From positions 4,030,001-4,094,000 of the forward strand of contig NZ_JBGEDP010000001.1 of the NCBI RefSeq assembly GCF_041206865.1: a stretch of 64,000 bases of DNA. Reading direction: 5' to 3'. This document shows, piece by piece, positions 33,186 through 42,543 of the stretch. The DNA comes from Mycobacterium sp. HUMS_12744610 (GTDB taxonomy: Bacteria > Actinomycetota > Actinomycetes > Mycobacteriales > Mycobacteriaceae). The position numbers were made by a program, and so were the translations under genes. The notes below the pieces were generated by a model. It did no database searches, was not told the DNA's origin, and worked only from the letters and a program-made list of their open reading frames with translations. Each line of letters opens with the position of its first letter. Position 1 is the first letter of the stretch.

Positions 33186-33262
33186 ATTTCGATCATAGGA
33201 CCGGAATGCCCCAATGATCACTATTTCGATCATCACAGCCGGATGCTCGATGATCGAAATAT
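33184..33262. promoter_or_regulatory. HipB operator array: three copies of TTTCGATCAT
   Basis: TATTTCGATCAT occurs at 33185-33196 and 33222-33233, and inverted (ATGATCGAAATA) at 33250-33261. The second and third form a perfect 12-bp inverted repeat with 16 nt between. AT-rich, next to hipB and containing a TATATATT that could serve as a -10 element for hipB. This fits cooperative autorepression of a toxin-antitoxin operon. Confidence 0.75.
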
Positions 33263-33450
33263 ATAGCACACACATCCATCGTGACGGACTGGTCTCAGAA
33301 CTAAAGATATGAGACGCACCCTGCAGGTCCCGCCCGGGCAGAGGAAGACCCAGGCCACCCTCGTCGACAAAACACGCTGGTGGCCAGCAGAACGCGAGTA
33401 GCATTGCCAGCCAGGTTTGGGAAGGGCATGGGGACGTTGCGGGCGGTGGG

Positions 33451-35296
33451 ATGCAGCTGCGCTTCATAAGCGTCGCGGCGCTGATCGCAGAAGCCGGTGG
33501 CGATCCGTGGGCGATCAACAACAGCCTGCAAACCGGTAGCCCTGCGCAGATCTCGGACCTGGCAGAAGCTTTTCAACAATGCGGGCCGCAGCAGCGCCGA
33601 GGCCGATCACTCCTTCGATATGGCCCGTCGCCGCTTCGACGCCGCCTGGAACCACCAGAATGGCGATCACCCGGTCAACGACTCCGCCGAGGTAAAACGG
33701 GTGACCAAATCGCTGGGTGCGCAGTCGGCGCAACTGCCGAAGATCGCCGCCGATCTCGAAGGCATCGCCGCGTCGCTGGCCGAGGCGCAAAAAAGCGCCG
33801 CCGGCCAGATCGCGGCGCTTGAAGCCCAGCTGGAGAAGCTCGATGACTTGATCGGCCAGGCGCTGCAACTCGAGCACGACCCCAACCTCAGCGCAGCCGA
33901 CCGAGATGCTCTGAACACGTTGATCGCCAATTGCGAAGAGGATGCCATCGCCGACACCAAAGCGGCCGTGGCCCACATCGAGTCGGTACGCACCGGGTAC
34001 TCGAACTGCCTACAGACGTCACTGACCACGCTGCGCACCGATGGATACGATCCCACGGCCCTCGCCCCCGTCGATGCGCAGGACAAGCCCGAGCAGATCC
34101 AGATTCCGCCGCCGACCACCACCCCCGAGGACGTCAAACGATGGTGGGACTCCCTGAGCCGGCAACAACGCGATCAGCTGATCGCTCAGCACCCGCCAGA
34201 ACTGGGCAACCTCAACGGCATTGACACAGACGCCCACGACACGATCAACCAGGCCGTGATGAACGACGACATCGCCCGGGTGGAGAGCGCCGCTTCGAGC
34301 CAGCACGTATCGGTCGATCAAGTCACTCAACACCCGCAGCAATACGGCCTCACGCCCACGGCAATCACCCGCTACACCAACGCTTTACAGACCCGCAACG
34401 GCCTCAGGACAGATGCCACCAACCCCGACGGCAGCAAAAACCCCGTCTTCCTGCAAACCTACGATCCCGAGGCCTTCGACGGCCGCGGCCGCGAAGCCAT
34501 CGCGATCGGCAACCCCGACAAGGCCGACAACACCACCGTCCTGGTGCCGGGGACGGGCAGCAGTGTGCGCGACGGCTACTTGAGTCACACCGAGGGGCGA
34601 AACCTCTACACCGAGGCTCGACGAGCCGACCCGAACAGGTCCGACGCGGTCCTGGTGTGGATGGGATACCACGCCCCCGACAGCGCCATCGACCCCCAGA
34701 TCGGGCAGACCACGCTGGCCAGGCAAGGGGGCGGCCTGCTCGCCGGAGACGTCAACGCGCTCGCCGTCACGCACCAGGCGGGGGCCTCCCATGTGACCGT
34801 GATCGGCCACTCCTACGGTTCGACCACCGTGGCCGACGCCGCAGCGGGTTCCGGGATGCACACCAACGACGTCGTCCTCGTCGGCTGCCCCGGAACCGAC
34901 CTCGCCCACAGCGCCGCCGACTTTCACCTCTCCGCAGGCGGCCACGTCTACGTGGGCGCCGCCTCCTCCGACCCGATCACCCACCTCGGCGGCATCAGGG
35001 ACATCTACCGGGCACCGGAGTCACTATCGGCCTCGGCAACGATCCGGCCCGTGGAGGGCTACGGATCGACCCGGTTCAAAGCCGAGGCTCCGGGCCTGAC
35101 CTCTCCGTTGAAGGATCACAGCTCCTACTTCACCAACGGCGGCGAATCGTTGTTCAGCCTCGCCGACATCGCCTCCGGGCACGGCGACGCACTCGAGCAC
35201 GACCACATGACCGCTGCGCATCGCGGCAGCTACTGGCTGCCCGACGAAGTCGACCCGGAGACGTTCCGGGAACCAACAGCGGGCCACTACCATTGA
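33451..35296 (+). pseudogene. Rv2079-like DUF1023 alpha/beta hydrolase, frameshifted in a T-run
   Basis: ATG 33451 starts MQLRFISVAALIAEAGGDPW and continues to SDLAEAF. At TTTT near 33,570 the frame changes and continues as NNAGRSSAEADHSFDMARRR without further interruption to TGA 35294-35296. Removing one T restores a protein of about 614 residues. The C-terminal half is the DUF1023 hydrolase with nucleophile elbow VIGHSYGST. The N-terminal half is helical (about 200 residues with KSAAGQIAALEAQLEKLDDL). It lies before an lppJ-like gene, as in M. tuberculosis Rv2079-Rv2080. A sequencing error in the T-run is possible. Confidence 0.8.
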
Positions 35297-35304
35297 ATTC
35301 CTCG

Positions 35305-35850
35305 ATGAACCGACCCAAGAGAAGCGACGCCGCCGCACTGCGTGCGGTGATTGCCGCCGTCGTCGCGGCCATCCTTGCCATCGCAATCCAATCCTGCAGC
35401 ACCGTAAGGAATCTCAGCGAGGGGGTACCTCACCCAATGACTCCCGATCAGACCAGGGCGCAAGTCATCAACGCGGCGCGAGAGATCGTCGCGACGCTGG
35501 GACTCAAAGACGTCTCCGGGCATTTCAGCCGTGAGTCCTGCAACGACCAGGCCGTCGCACCCTTCCGCGGAGTGGTCGGGCTCAGCTATGGCCACGCGCC
35601 GACCCTCGAAGCATCCCAAGCCCAAATTCAACAGATGATCGGTGTGCTCAAGGAGCACGGTTGGTCAGCTCCGGGCGACTTCCACAGTCATTCCCCCGCC
35701 GTGAGCAAACAGAACGTCACGGCCGTCTTCGATCCCTACTCCCCCGTCCAAGACGCGGGCGGCTCGATCACCCTCTACGGCGAATGCCGGGACATGACCA
35801 CCAAACAGAACGCGGTACCGGAGCCGATACCCGCGGATCAGTTGGCCTGA
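35305..35850 (+). CDS. lppJ: LppJ-like lipoprotein
   Basis: A 181-residue exported protein. The hydrophobic signal AVIAAVVAAILAIAIQSC ends in a lipobox-like I-Q-S-C, with an unusual Gln at -2. The mature part has ESCNDQAVAPFRGVVGLSYG and a final YGECRD, matching the two-Cys plan of M. tuberculosis LppJ (Rv2080). ATG 35305 starts 8 nt after the hydrolase stop, so they are co-transcribed. The role is unknown. Confidence 0.72.
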   Translation: MNRPKRSDAAALRAVIAAVVAAILAIAIQSCSTVRNLSEGVPHPMTPDQTRAQVINAAREIVATLGLKDVSGHFSRESCNDQAVAPFRGVVGLSYGHAPTLEASQAQIQQMIGVLKEHGWSAPGDFHSHSPAVSKQNVTAVFDPYSPVQDAGGSITLYGECRDMTTKQNAVPEPIPADQLA

Positions 35851-36003
35851 CGCTGCCACCACGAGGATCCGGGCGCTGCCCCCGGTCCCTTCGTACACCC
35901 GGGTAGCCCGCGCGCCGGGTCCCCCTTGCGGTTACGGAATTTTCCGAACGGTTGTCGTACCCCGGTGCCACCATTCAGAGAGGAGCCGGACAGGAGCCCG
36001 AAC

Positions 36004-36723
36004 ATGAGCATCGACGACGACCGGGGCGAAAGGCAGCCGCCAACCACGGCTGCCGCCGACAGTGCTGCGACCGCGATCGGGCCGGCCGCCGACGAGACGG
36101 CGATCGTCCCCCCGCTCGCCGCCGCCCCGCCCGCGCTGGCCTGGTCGCGCGACGAGGATGACGACACCGCTGTCTCGTGGGGTGCAGCCGCACGACGCGC
36201 CGGCATCATCCTCGTCGCCGCCGTCGCGGTTGCGCTCGTTATCGGACTCCTGACGTGGCTCGGGTTCTCCATCTACGGCAAGACCAAGCCGATCGTCGCC
36301 GGGCGGGCCACGAAGCCTTCCGCTACGCTTCCGGCGGCCGCACCGGCCCCGCCGCCGTCAACGGTGACGATCACCCCGGCACCCGCGCCGACGGTCACGG
36401 TGCAAGCAGCCCCACCGCCTCCCGTCCGCGGCGACGGCGTCGCGCCACCACCCGCCGGCGACCGCACCGACGTCTTCACCATCTGCCCCGACGGGCACGA
36501 AGGCGTCGTCGGCGGACACACCAGCTGCGCATTCGCCGAAAACGTGCGCCGAATCTTCTACGCCACGGGCATGTCCGACAACTTCACCGCGTTCTCACCG
36601 GTCACCGGCGAGGCCTACGAGATGACCTGTGTCGGCAGATACCCCGCCTTTTTCGACGACGGATCGACGATGATCTCGACCCGCTGCTACGGCGGGGACG
36701 ACGCCGAAGTGGTCATCTGGTGA
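36004..36723 (+). CDS. Mycobacterial single-pass membrane protein with exported Cys domain
   Basis: A 239-residue protein: an acidic cytoplasmic part (DETAIVPPLAAAPPALAWSR), one membrane helix near residue 75 (GIILVAAVAVALVIGLLTWL), a Pro/Thr linker (TVTITPAPAPTVTVQAAPPP), and an exported C-terminal domain with four Cys (FTICPDG, SCAF, TCVGRY, RCYGGDD). The N-terminal half and linker closely resemble the split gene at 27036-27881, so the two are paralogues with different outer domains. ATG 36004 follows GGAG. Confidence 0.78.
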   Translation: MSIDDDRGERQPPTTAAADSAATAIGPAADETAIVPPLAAAPPALAWSRDEDDDTAVSWGAAARRAGIILVAAVAVALVIGLLTWLGFSIYGKTKPIVAGRATKPSATLPAAAPAPPPSTVTITPAPAPTVTVQAAPPPPVRGDGVAPPPAGDRTDVFTICPDGHEGVVGGHTSCAFAENVRRIFYATGMSDNFTAFSPVTGEAYEMTCVGRYPAFFDDGSTMISTRCYGGDDAEVVIW

Positions 36724-37520
36724 CGGCGCCGGCCTCGCGCGGCCCGAGTGCTCTGAACCATATTGCGCTGCAAACGATTCCACGACGTCGATCAGGTCTT
36801 CGGGCGCCTCCCGGTTCAGCAGGTGCCCCGCGTCGGGCACCTGCACCAGCCGCGCGCCGGGTATCCCCGCGGCGAGGCGGCGCGAATGGGTTGGCGGCGT
36901 GGTGCTGTCGGCGGTGCCGACCATGACCGCGGTCGGCACCCCGATCTCGGCCAGCCGCGGAGAGCGGTCCTCGCGCGAGAAGGCCCGCACGATCGGCAGC
37001 AGCGGCCCGTGCTCGTCGAGGTGCCGGTTGAAGAACTCGACGAACACCGAGACCATCGCCGGCGACGGATGCGCCCCGCACTGCGCGGATGCTGACGAAA
37101 CCGCCCATGGAGTGCCCGACGAGCACCCCGTCGCGCACGTCGAAGTGCCGCAGGACCGCGGCGACGTCGGCGGCCATCGGTTCGGAGCCGACACCGTCGC
37201 CGCCCAGCGTGGACTGCCCGTGCCCGCGCTGGTCGAACGCGATGACACGAAAACCATTGACCTGCAATGCCTCCCACACTAGGTTCCACTCCAGAATGCG
37301 CGCGCCGTAGCCGTGGACGAGGACCACCGGCGGCCCCTGCCCGGCGGCCAGCGCGTGCAGCACGGTCCCGTCGGGGCGGGTGATGCGAACCTGCTCGCCG
37401 CGGGGCTCGGCGACCAGCCGCTCGCGCGGATAAGGGTCCGGGTTCTGCCGGATGCGCGCGACCGCCGCCCGCGCGACGCCGTGCGCCGATACGGTACGTG
37501 CCGGGCACCGCCGCGGCCAT
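36715..37520 (-). pseudogene. Alpha/beta hydrolase with two frameshifts and an internal deletion
   Basis: From ATG 37520 (MAAAVPGTYRIGA) a slip near 37,485 leads to ARIRQNPDPYPRERLVAEPR. Next come VVLVHGYGARILEWNLVWEA, FDQRGHGQST and the nucleophile elbow GVLVGHSMGGFVSIR. About 100 residues of the cap region are then missing. The sequence resumes in another frame as SVFVEFFNRHLDEHGPLLPI, with TAVMVGTADSTTPP (Asp) and PDAGHLLNREAPEDL (His). All three catalytic residues exist, but in different frames. Confidence 0.8.
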
Positions 37521-37544
37521 CCGTGAAAGACTCCGTGGAGTTCA

Positions 37545-38609
37545 GTGGCCACCGACCCGAGGGCATCCGTGACGACTTCCGACGCAGCATCATCCGACCC
37601 GCAGCAGCCCCCGTTGCCGGAGGTGATGAACGAGCTGATCCTGGGCGCCTGGATGTCGCAGGCGATCACCACGGCCGCCGATCTGGGGGTGGCCGACGCG
37701 TTGGCGTCCGGGCCGCTTCCCCTCGACGAACTGGCCGGCAGGGTCGGCGCCAACCCCGACGCGCTGCGCCGGCTGCTGCGGGCGTTGACGAGCCGGGACA
37801 TCTTCGCCCTGCGCGCCGACGGCCGCTACGCGCTGACTCCGCTGGCCGAGCTGTTGCGTTCCGACGCGCCGGTGTCGATGGCGGCCATGGCGCGCTTCGT
37901 CGGCTCGCGCCAGCAGCGCGAGCATTGGAGCCTGCTGACCGAGGCGATCAAGACCGGCAACTCCGTCGTCAAGAAGCTGCGCGGCAAGAGCTTCTTCGAA
38001 TACATGGGCGACGACACCGAATTCGGGCAGATCTTCAACGACGCGATGACGGGCTTGTCCAGTGCGGCGATCGGACCCGTCGTGCAGGCCTACGACTTTG
38101 CGTCCTACGGCACCGTCGTCGACGTCGCCGGCGGTCACGGCCGCCTGCTGGCCGCGATCCTGGAGTCGGCACCCGAGGCGCAGGGCGTGCTCTACGACCT
38201 GCCCGACGTGGTCGCCGGGGCGATGCCGCTACTGCGGGAACTCGGTGTGGCGGAACGGGTTCGGCTTGCCGAGGGGTCGTTCTTCGACGGCGTCCCCGCC
38301 GGCGGCGACGCCTACGTCCTCAAGCACATCATCCACGACTGGGACGACGACCCATGCGTGCAGATCCTGCGCAACATACGGTCGGCCGGCGGCCCCGGCG
38401 CGACGCTCCTGCTGGTCGAGGCGGTCGTGCCCGAGGACGACAGCGCACCCGTCGTCAAACTGGTCGACATGGAGATGCTGATCATCAACAACGGCCGGGA
38501 ACGCACCGCCGACGAGTACCGTCGGCTGCTCGAGGCGGGCGGTTTCGAGATGACGCGCGTGGTGCCGACCGCGTCGCGGTTCAGCATCATCGAGGCCCGC
38601 GCGACGTGA
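37545..38609 (+). CDS. SAM-dependent O-methyltransferase (plant OMT-like)
   Basis: A 354-residue protein with an N-terminal winged-helix dimerisation domain (residues about 25-110, LPLDELAGRVGANPDALRRL) and a C-terminal Methyltransf_2 domain. The SAM motif is VVDVAGGHGRLLAAIL near residue 190. The DLPDVV loop and the catalytic His region LKHIIHDWDDDPC (H near residue 267) follow. It methylates small hydroxylated molecules; the acceptor is unknown. GTG 37545 follows GGAG. It diverges from the hydrolase pseudogene. Confidence 0.88.
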   Translation: MATDPRASVTTSDAASSDPQQPPLPEVMNELILGAWMSQAITTAADLGVADALASGPLPLDELAGRVGANPDALRRLLRALTSRDIFALRADGRYALTPLAELLRSDAPVSMAAMARFVGSRQQREHWSLLTEAIKTGNSVVKKLRGKSFFEYMGDDTEFGQIFNDAMTGLSSAAIGPVVQAYDFASYGTVVDVAGGHGRLLAAILESAPEAQGVLYDLPDVVAGAMPLLRELGVAERVRLAEGSFFDGVPAGGDAYVLKHIIHDWDDDPCVQILRNIRSAGGPGATLLLVEAVVPEDDSAPVVKLVDMEMLIINNGRERTADEYRRLLEAGGFEMTRVVPTASRFSIIEARAT

Positions 38610-38627
38610 CGCCGCGCCGGTAGGCCG

Positions 38628-38996
38628 TCAGTTGCCGGGGCTGCCCGGGGCGGCCGGGCCGCCGGCCTCGTTCGCCGGTTTCGGTCCCCCGCTGCCGGTC
38701 AGGTAGTTCGGGCAGTAGTGGGCGGCCGAGAGCGTGGTGAACTTCGCGGCACCGGCACCCTGGAATTCCGGGTTGCGGTTGCGCAGCTCCGTCACGATCT
38801 CCGCGGCCGACGACCCGTCGTCGAGCAGCGAGCACACCGATTTGGCCGCGCTGATGGCCAGCTCGGGATTCTTGTAGGTGATGTCGGCGGCGCGCAGCTG
38901 CGTCAGGAAGTCCTGATCGTTGTTGATGTCGGCGTGCGCCGGTGCGGCTATGCCGATCGCTGCGGCCACACAAGTGAGCGGAAGGAGAAATTTCAT
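38628..38996 (-). CDS. Exported DUF732 protein
   Basis: A 122-residue protein with signal peptide (KFLLPLTCVAAAIGIAAPAH then ADIN) and a DUF732 domain with its two conserved Cys (AAKSVCSLLDDG and AAHYCPNYL). The C-terminal tail is Gly/Pro-rich. ATG 38996 gives the signal peptide directly after the start. A paralogue lies at 42136-42462 on the other side of the interrupted symporter. The function of DUF732 proteins is not known. Confidence 0.85.
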   Translation of the reverse strand: MKFLLPLTCVAAAIGIAAPAHADINNDQDFLTQLRAADITYKNPELAISAAKSVCSLLDDGSSAAEIVTELRNRNPEFQGAGAAKFTTLSAAHYCPNYLTGSGGPKPANEAGGPAAPGSPGN

Positions 38997-39087
38997 AACC
39001 AGACAATTCTCGCGCACGCCGCGGCGGACCGACCTGCCCGGCGGCAAACTGTAGGTGAACTTTCCGAAGCCACCGGCCACCCGCCCG

Positions 39088-40525
39088 CTACGCCGCAGGC
39101 GCCCGCGAAGCCCGCGAAACCCACGGAACGCGCGGCAAGGGCCGCCGAGCGGGAGGCGATTCGGGCAGCCCCCGGACCAGCAGTGGCTCGGGCGAGTCCC
39201 AGACGTCGCCGTCGAGCACCCCCGGCAGCCCCGCCTCGCTGGCCACGAACACCGGGCGCACGCCCCGCGCGGACTGCCGGTGGAAATCCCGCAGCGCGGC
39301 GAACGCCCACCTGCCCAGCAGGCAGATCGCCACCAGGTTGACGATGGCCATCAGCGCCATCGCGAGATCTGCCAGCGCCCACACCAGCGTCAGCTGCGAC
39401 ATCGCGCCCACCGCCATCGACAGCAGGGTCACGCCCTTGAGCGCGTGGATCGCCGGCCCCCGACCACCCAGGAAGAACAGGTTGGCCTCGGCGCACACGT
39501 AATTGCTCAGCACCGAGGCGAACGCGAAGACGAACACCACCGACGTCATGACCACCGTGGTCCACGAGCCGAGACCCGCGGCGATCGCCGACTCGGTCAG
39601 GCTGGCACCGGCGAGCGCACCCGGGTGCGCCGGGTCGTAGACCCCGGGCCCCGACATCAACACGATGAAGGCCGTCGCCGTGCAGATCACCATGGTGTCG
39701 ACGAAGACCGCGAGCGACTGGATCAGCCCCTGTTCCACCGGATGCGCCACGGTCGCGGCGCCCGCGATGTTGGGCGAACTGCCCAGACCGGCCTCGCACG
39801 CGAACAGGCCCCGCTTGACCCCGGTCAGCATCGCCACCGCGATGCCACCGGCGAAGCCGCCCGCCATCTGACTGGCCCCGAACGCCCCACCCACGATCTC
39901 CTCGATCACCGCCGGCAGCTGGGCGATGTTGAGCGTCACGATCGCCAGGGCCAGCAACGCATAGACCAGCGCCACCACCGGCAGCACCAATCCCGCGAAC
40001 TTCGCGACGCTGCGCACCCCACCGAACAGCACCGGCGCCGCGAGCAATGTCAAAACCGTTGTCGTCCAGCCGGTCCCGATGCCATGTGACGACTTCAGTA
40101 CCCCGCTGATCGCATTGGTCTCCACCATGTTGAACGCGGTGGCAAAGCTGCACACCAGCAGGATGGCGAACAAGACGCCGCCCGCCTTCGAGCGCAGCCC
40201 GTGCTGGATGTAGAACGCGGGGCCACCGCGAAAGGCCCCGTCCTCGGAGCCGACCTTGAAGATCTGGGCCAGCGTCGCCTCGATCACCGCGGTGGCCATG
40301 CCGACCGCGGCCACCACCCACATCCAGAAGATGGCACCGGGCCCGCCGACGGTGAGCGCGATCGCGACCCCGGCGATGTTGCCGGTGCCCACCCGCGACG
40401 CCAACCCGACGCAGAACGCCTGAAACGACGAGATCCCGCCGTGCCGGCGACGGGATCTGCGGAGCTGACGCAGCATTCGGCCGAAGTAACGGATCTGGAC
40501 GAATCTGGTGCGCACCGTGAAATAC
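39088..40525 (-). pseudogene. AGCS-type amino-acid:cation symporter, main part, split by ISL3 element
   Basis: About 475 residues of an alanine/glycine:cation symporter. It begins at FTVRTRFVQIRYFGRM, continues with the family signature FCVGLASRVGTGNIAGVAIA and ends after about ten membrane helices. The first helix is missing here and is found beyond the IS at 41912-42008. The family imports D/L-alanine or glycine with Na+ or H+. ATG 40540 (MSIEPYFTVRT) lies inside the IS end and could give an N-terminally truncated protein. The C-terminal 60 residues are Arg/Pro-rich. Confidence 0.85.
40518..40525. repeat. 8-bp target-site duplication of the ISL3 element (left copy)
   Basis: TGAAATAC directly abuts the GGCTCT end of the element. 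The identical 8 bases are at 41912-41919 on the other side. Eight bases is the usual duplication for ISL3-family insertion. Confidence 0.9.
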
Positions 40526-41911
40526 GGCTCTATTGACATGAATGTGGGTGGCCCCTGGTGTGGTATGGGAGTTCGAGGGTGACCGGTCCGCAAGCCAGGA
40601 GGATGAGAGCGAGGGCAGCTTGAGCGCTGTGGAAGCCGTAGGCACGGCGCACGAGGAGACGCACCTTGGTGTTGAGCCCTTCGTGGCGTCCGTTCGACAG
40701 GTTCCTCTCGATGGCGGCGTTGATGCCGGCGCGGTGTTTGCGGATGGTGCGCCCGGCCTTGACGAACTCCGGGATGCGGCTGCGTTGGGCTCGCGAGCAC
40801 CAACGATCCAGCAGTTCGGCGACGGTGGCGGCGTCGAGGTCGCCGGCGAAGACCTCGCGCAACGCTTCTTTGAGTTGATAGGCGCGCCAAAGGATCCCGC
40901 CGCTGCGTTTCATTTCCCGCAGGGTTTCGGCTTGGGTGTCGGTGAGGTCGGCGGGGTTCTTCAGCAGCGCCCAGCGCGCACCCTTGAACGTGCGAGCGAT
41001 GCGCTGATCGGGCAGCGTGCGGGCGGCCTGCCACACCTGGCGGCGCACCGCATCGAGCGCGTCGGTGACGAGCTTGACAACGTGGAACGGGTCGACGCAG
41101 ATCACCGCCGCCGGCACCCGCTGGCGCACCGCTTTGGCGTAGGCGGGTCCCATGTCCATCGACACCGCTTCGATGGACGCACCTTCGTCGGGCAGTTCAT
41201 CGAAGAAGGCGTCCAAGGTGTCGCTGTCCTTGCCGGGTTTGCCCCACACGATGGTGCCGCTGTCGTGGTCGGAGACCAGCGTCAAATACCGGTGGTGTTT
41301 GCACCAGGAGATCTCGTCGACGCCGATGTCGACCAGCCCGCACAGCCGGTTGGGGTCGAGCACGTCGGGGGCGAGGCGTTCGCAGATTGCGCCTACGGTG
41401 CGCCAGGCCACCCTGGCGAAGGTGCTGACGGTGGTTTTGTCGGTCTTGGTGACCAGCCAGGCCACCAGGTCCTCGAAGTCGCGGGTGTGGCGGGAGCCGG
41501 GGCGGGCGAACGGCACCGCTTCGGCCAGCACACCATGTGTCGGGCAGCGCAGCCGCCTGCGCCGCAACAGGATCCGGCATATCCGCCCGGCGGTGTCCAG
41601 ATGCCGCCACGACGAGTCCACCTCCCGGGTGTCATAGCGATGCCGGGTCGTAAACGAGCAGTGCGGGCAGCCAAGCCGGCGCCGGCGCAAGCTAACCGTG
41701 ACGCGCAGCTCACCACCGTGCACAGCGGCCGCGCCGACGCGCACGCCAGGCAGATCGAGCAGGGAATTGAGTAGGGTTGATGCGCGCACGGACGGCTCCA
41801 GGATCGATCGGGGTTAAGGCCATCGAACCTAGATCACCGTCCGTGCGCCCCGCTCACCATCCCCGCCGCCATACCACACGCTCCCTGATCCACATGAACG
41901 TCAGGAGAGCC
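40526..41911 (-). mobile_element. ISL3-family insertion sequence, 1,386 bp
   Basis: The ends begin GGCTCT on both sides: left GGCTCTATTGACATGAATGT and right (reverse complement) GGCTCTCCTGACGTTCATGT. Intact 8-bp target duplications (TGAAATAC) and an uninterrupted transposase show a fairly recent insertion. Target: the AGCS symporter gene, between codons for GVGMYF and FTVRTRF. Confidence 0.93.
40530..41789 (-). CDS. ISL3-family transposase
   Basis: A 419-residue transposase. An N-terminal zinc finger (LGCPHCSFTTRHR and LRCPTHG) precedes a helix-turn-helix. The DDE catalytic core has VDIGVDEISWCKHH, VSMDMGPAYAKAV with VDPFHVVKL, and Glu in ERNLSNGRHEGLNTKV. The stop codon lies within the terminal inverted repeat. 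It looks intact and possibly active. Confidence 0.93.
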   Translation of the reverse strand: MRASTLLNSLLDLPGVRVGAAAVHGGELRVTVSLRRRRLGCPHCSFTTRHRYDTREVDSSWRHLDTAGRICRILLRRRRLRCPTHGVLAEAVPFARPGSRHTRDFEDLVAWLVTKTDKTTVSTFARVAWRTVGAICERLAPDVLDPNRLCGLVDIGVDEISWCKHHRYLTLVSDHDSGTIVWGKPGKDSDTLDAFFDELPDEGASIEAVSMDMGPAYAKAVRQRVPAAVICVDPFHVVKLVTDALDAVRRQVWQAARTLPDQRIARTFKGARWALLKNPADLTDTQAETLREMKRSGGILWRAYQLKEALREVFAGDLDAATVAELLDRWCSRAQRSRIPEFVKAGRTIRKHRAGINAAIERNLSNGRHEGLNTKVRLLVRRAYGFHSAQAALALILLACGPVTLELPYHTRGHPHSCQ

Positions 41912-42008
41912 TGAAATACATGCCGACGCCGATGAGCAGATAAACGAGGATGCGCGTGTTGAGGATTTCGCTGAGTGGGTCGACCAATTGCCGTTGCAGA
42001 ACGTCCAA
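41912..42008 (-). pseudogene. AGCS symporter, N-terminal fragment beyond the ISL3 element
   Basis: The minus strand reads LDVLQRQLVDPLSEILNTRI then LVYLLIGVGMYF, the first helix of an alanine:cation symporter, and enters the IS at the target duplication. A TTG at 42008 behind GAGGA is a plausible start. Removal of the IS and one copy of TGAAATAC restores the reading frame into the fragment at 39088-40525. Confidence 0.8.
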
Positions 42009-42135
42009 ATTCGCATCCTCGAGGAAAGCCGGGCGCCGTCCGACGAAGCTTAAATTCGGAATGTTGACAACACGTTTCGCCGATAGAACCCCGGTAGCGC
42101 GAATGTAAAAAGACGATGACGAACGGCGCGAGCGG

Positions 42136-42462
42136 TCAGCCCCCGTTCGGGGGCGCCGGCACGGCGCCCAGCGCATCCGGGCAGTAGACGTTGGCCGCGA
42201 TCGCGGTGAACTTCGCGGCGTTGTCGCCTTGGAGCTTGGGGTTGAGTTTCTGGACGCTTTTGACGATGTCGGCCATCTGCGTGCCCTGCCCGGCCATGTT
42301 GCAGACCGCCTTTCCGGCCGCGATCGCCCGGCCCGGATCCGAATAGGTGATGCCGGCCGCCTGCAGGGTCGCGAGGAATTGGTCGTCGGGGGCGTCGGCG
42401 TGCGCGGGCACCGCCACGCCGAGCATGACGGCGAGCCCGATCACCGCCGCGGAGAATCTCAT
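42136..42462 (-). CDS. Exported DUF732 protein
   Basis: A 108-residue protein with a clean signal peptide (FSAAVIGLAVMLGVAVPAHA then DAP) and a DUF732 domain with both conserved Cys (KAVCNMAGQG and ANVYCPDALG). Very similar in plan to the paralogue at 38628-38996. It lies upstream of the symporter on the same strand and was perhaps once co-expressed with it. Confidence 0.87.
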   Translation of the reverse strand: MRFSAAVIGLAVMLGVAVPAHADAPDDQFLATLQAAGITYSDPGRAIAAGKAVCNMAGQGTQMADIVKSVQKLNPKLQGDNAAKFTAIAANVYCPDALGAVPAPPNGG

Positions 42463-42543
42463 ACCGCCCCGATCGTCGCAGAGGAACCACGGGGCGTCAA
42501 CGTCAGGTTGACAGCGGTGCCGTCGTCAACCTAGCGTTGACGC

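Noticed and set aside
40542..41774. 410-codon plus-strand frame opposite the ISL3 transposase
   Set aside because: The minus-strand transposase has zinc-finger and DDE motifs and matches the element ends. The plus frame has none.
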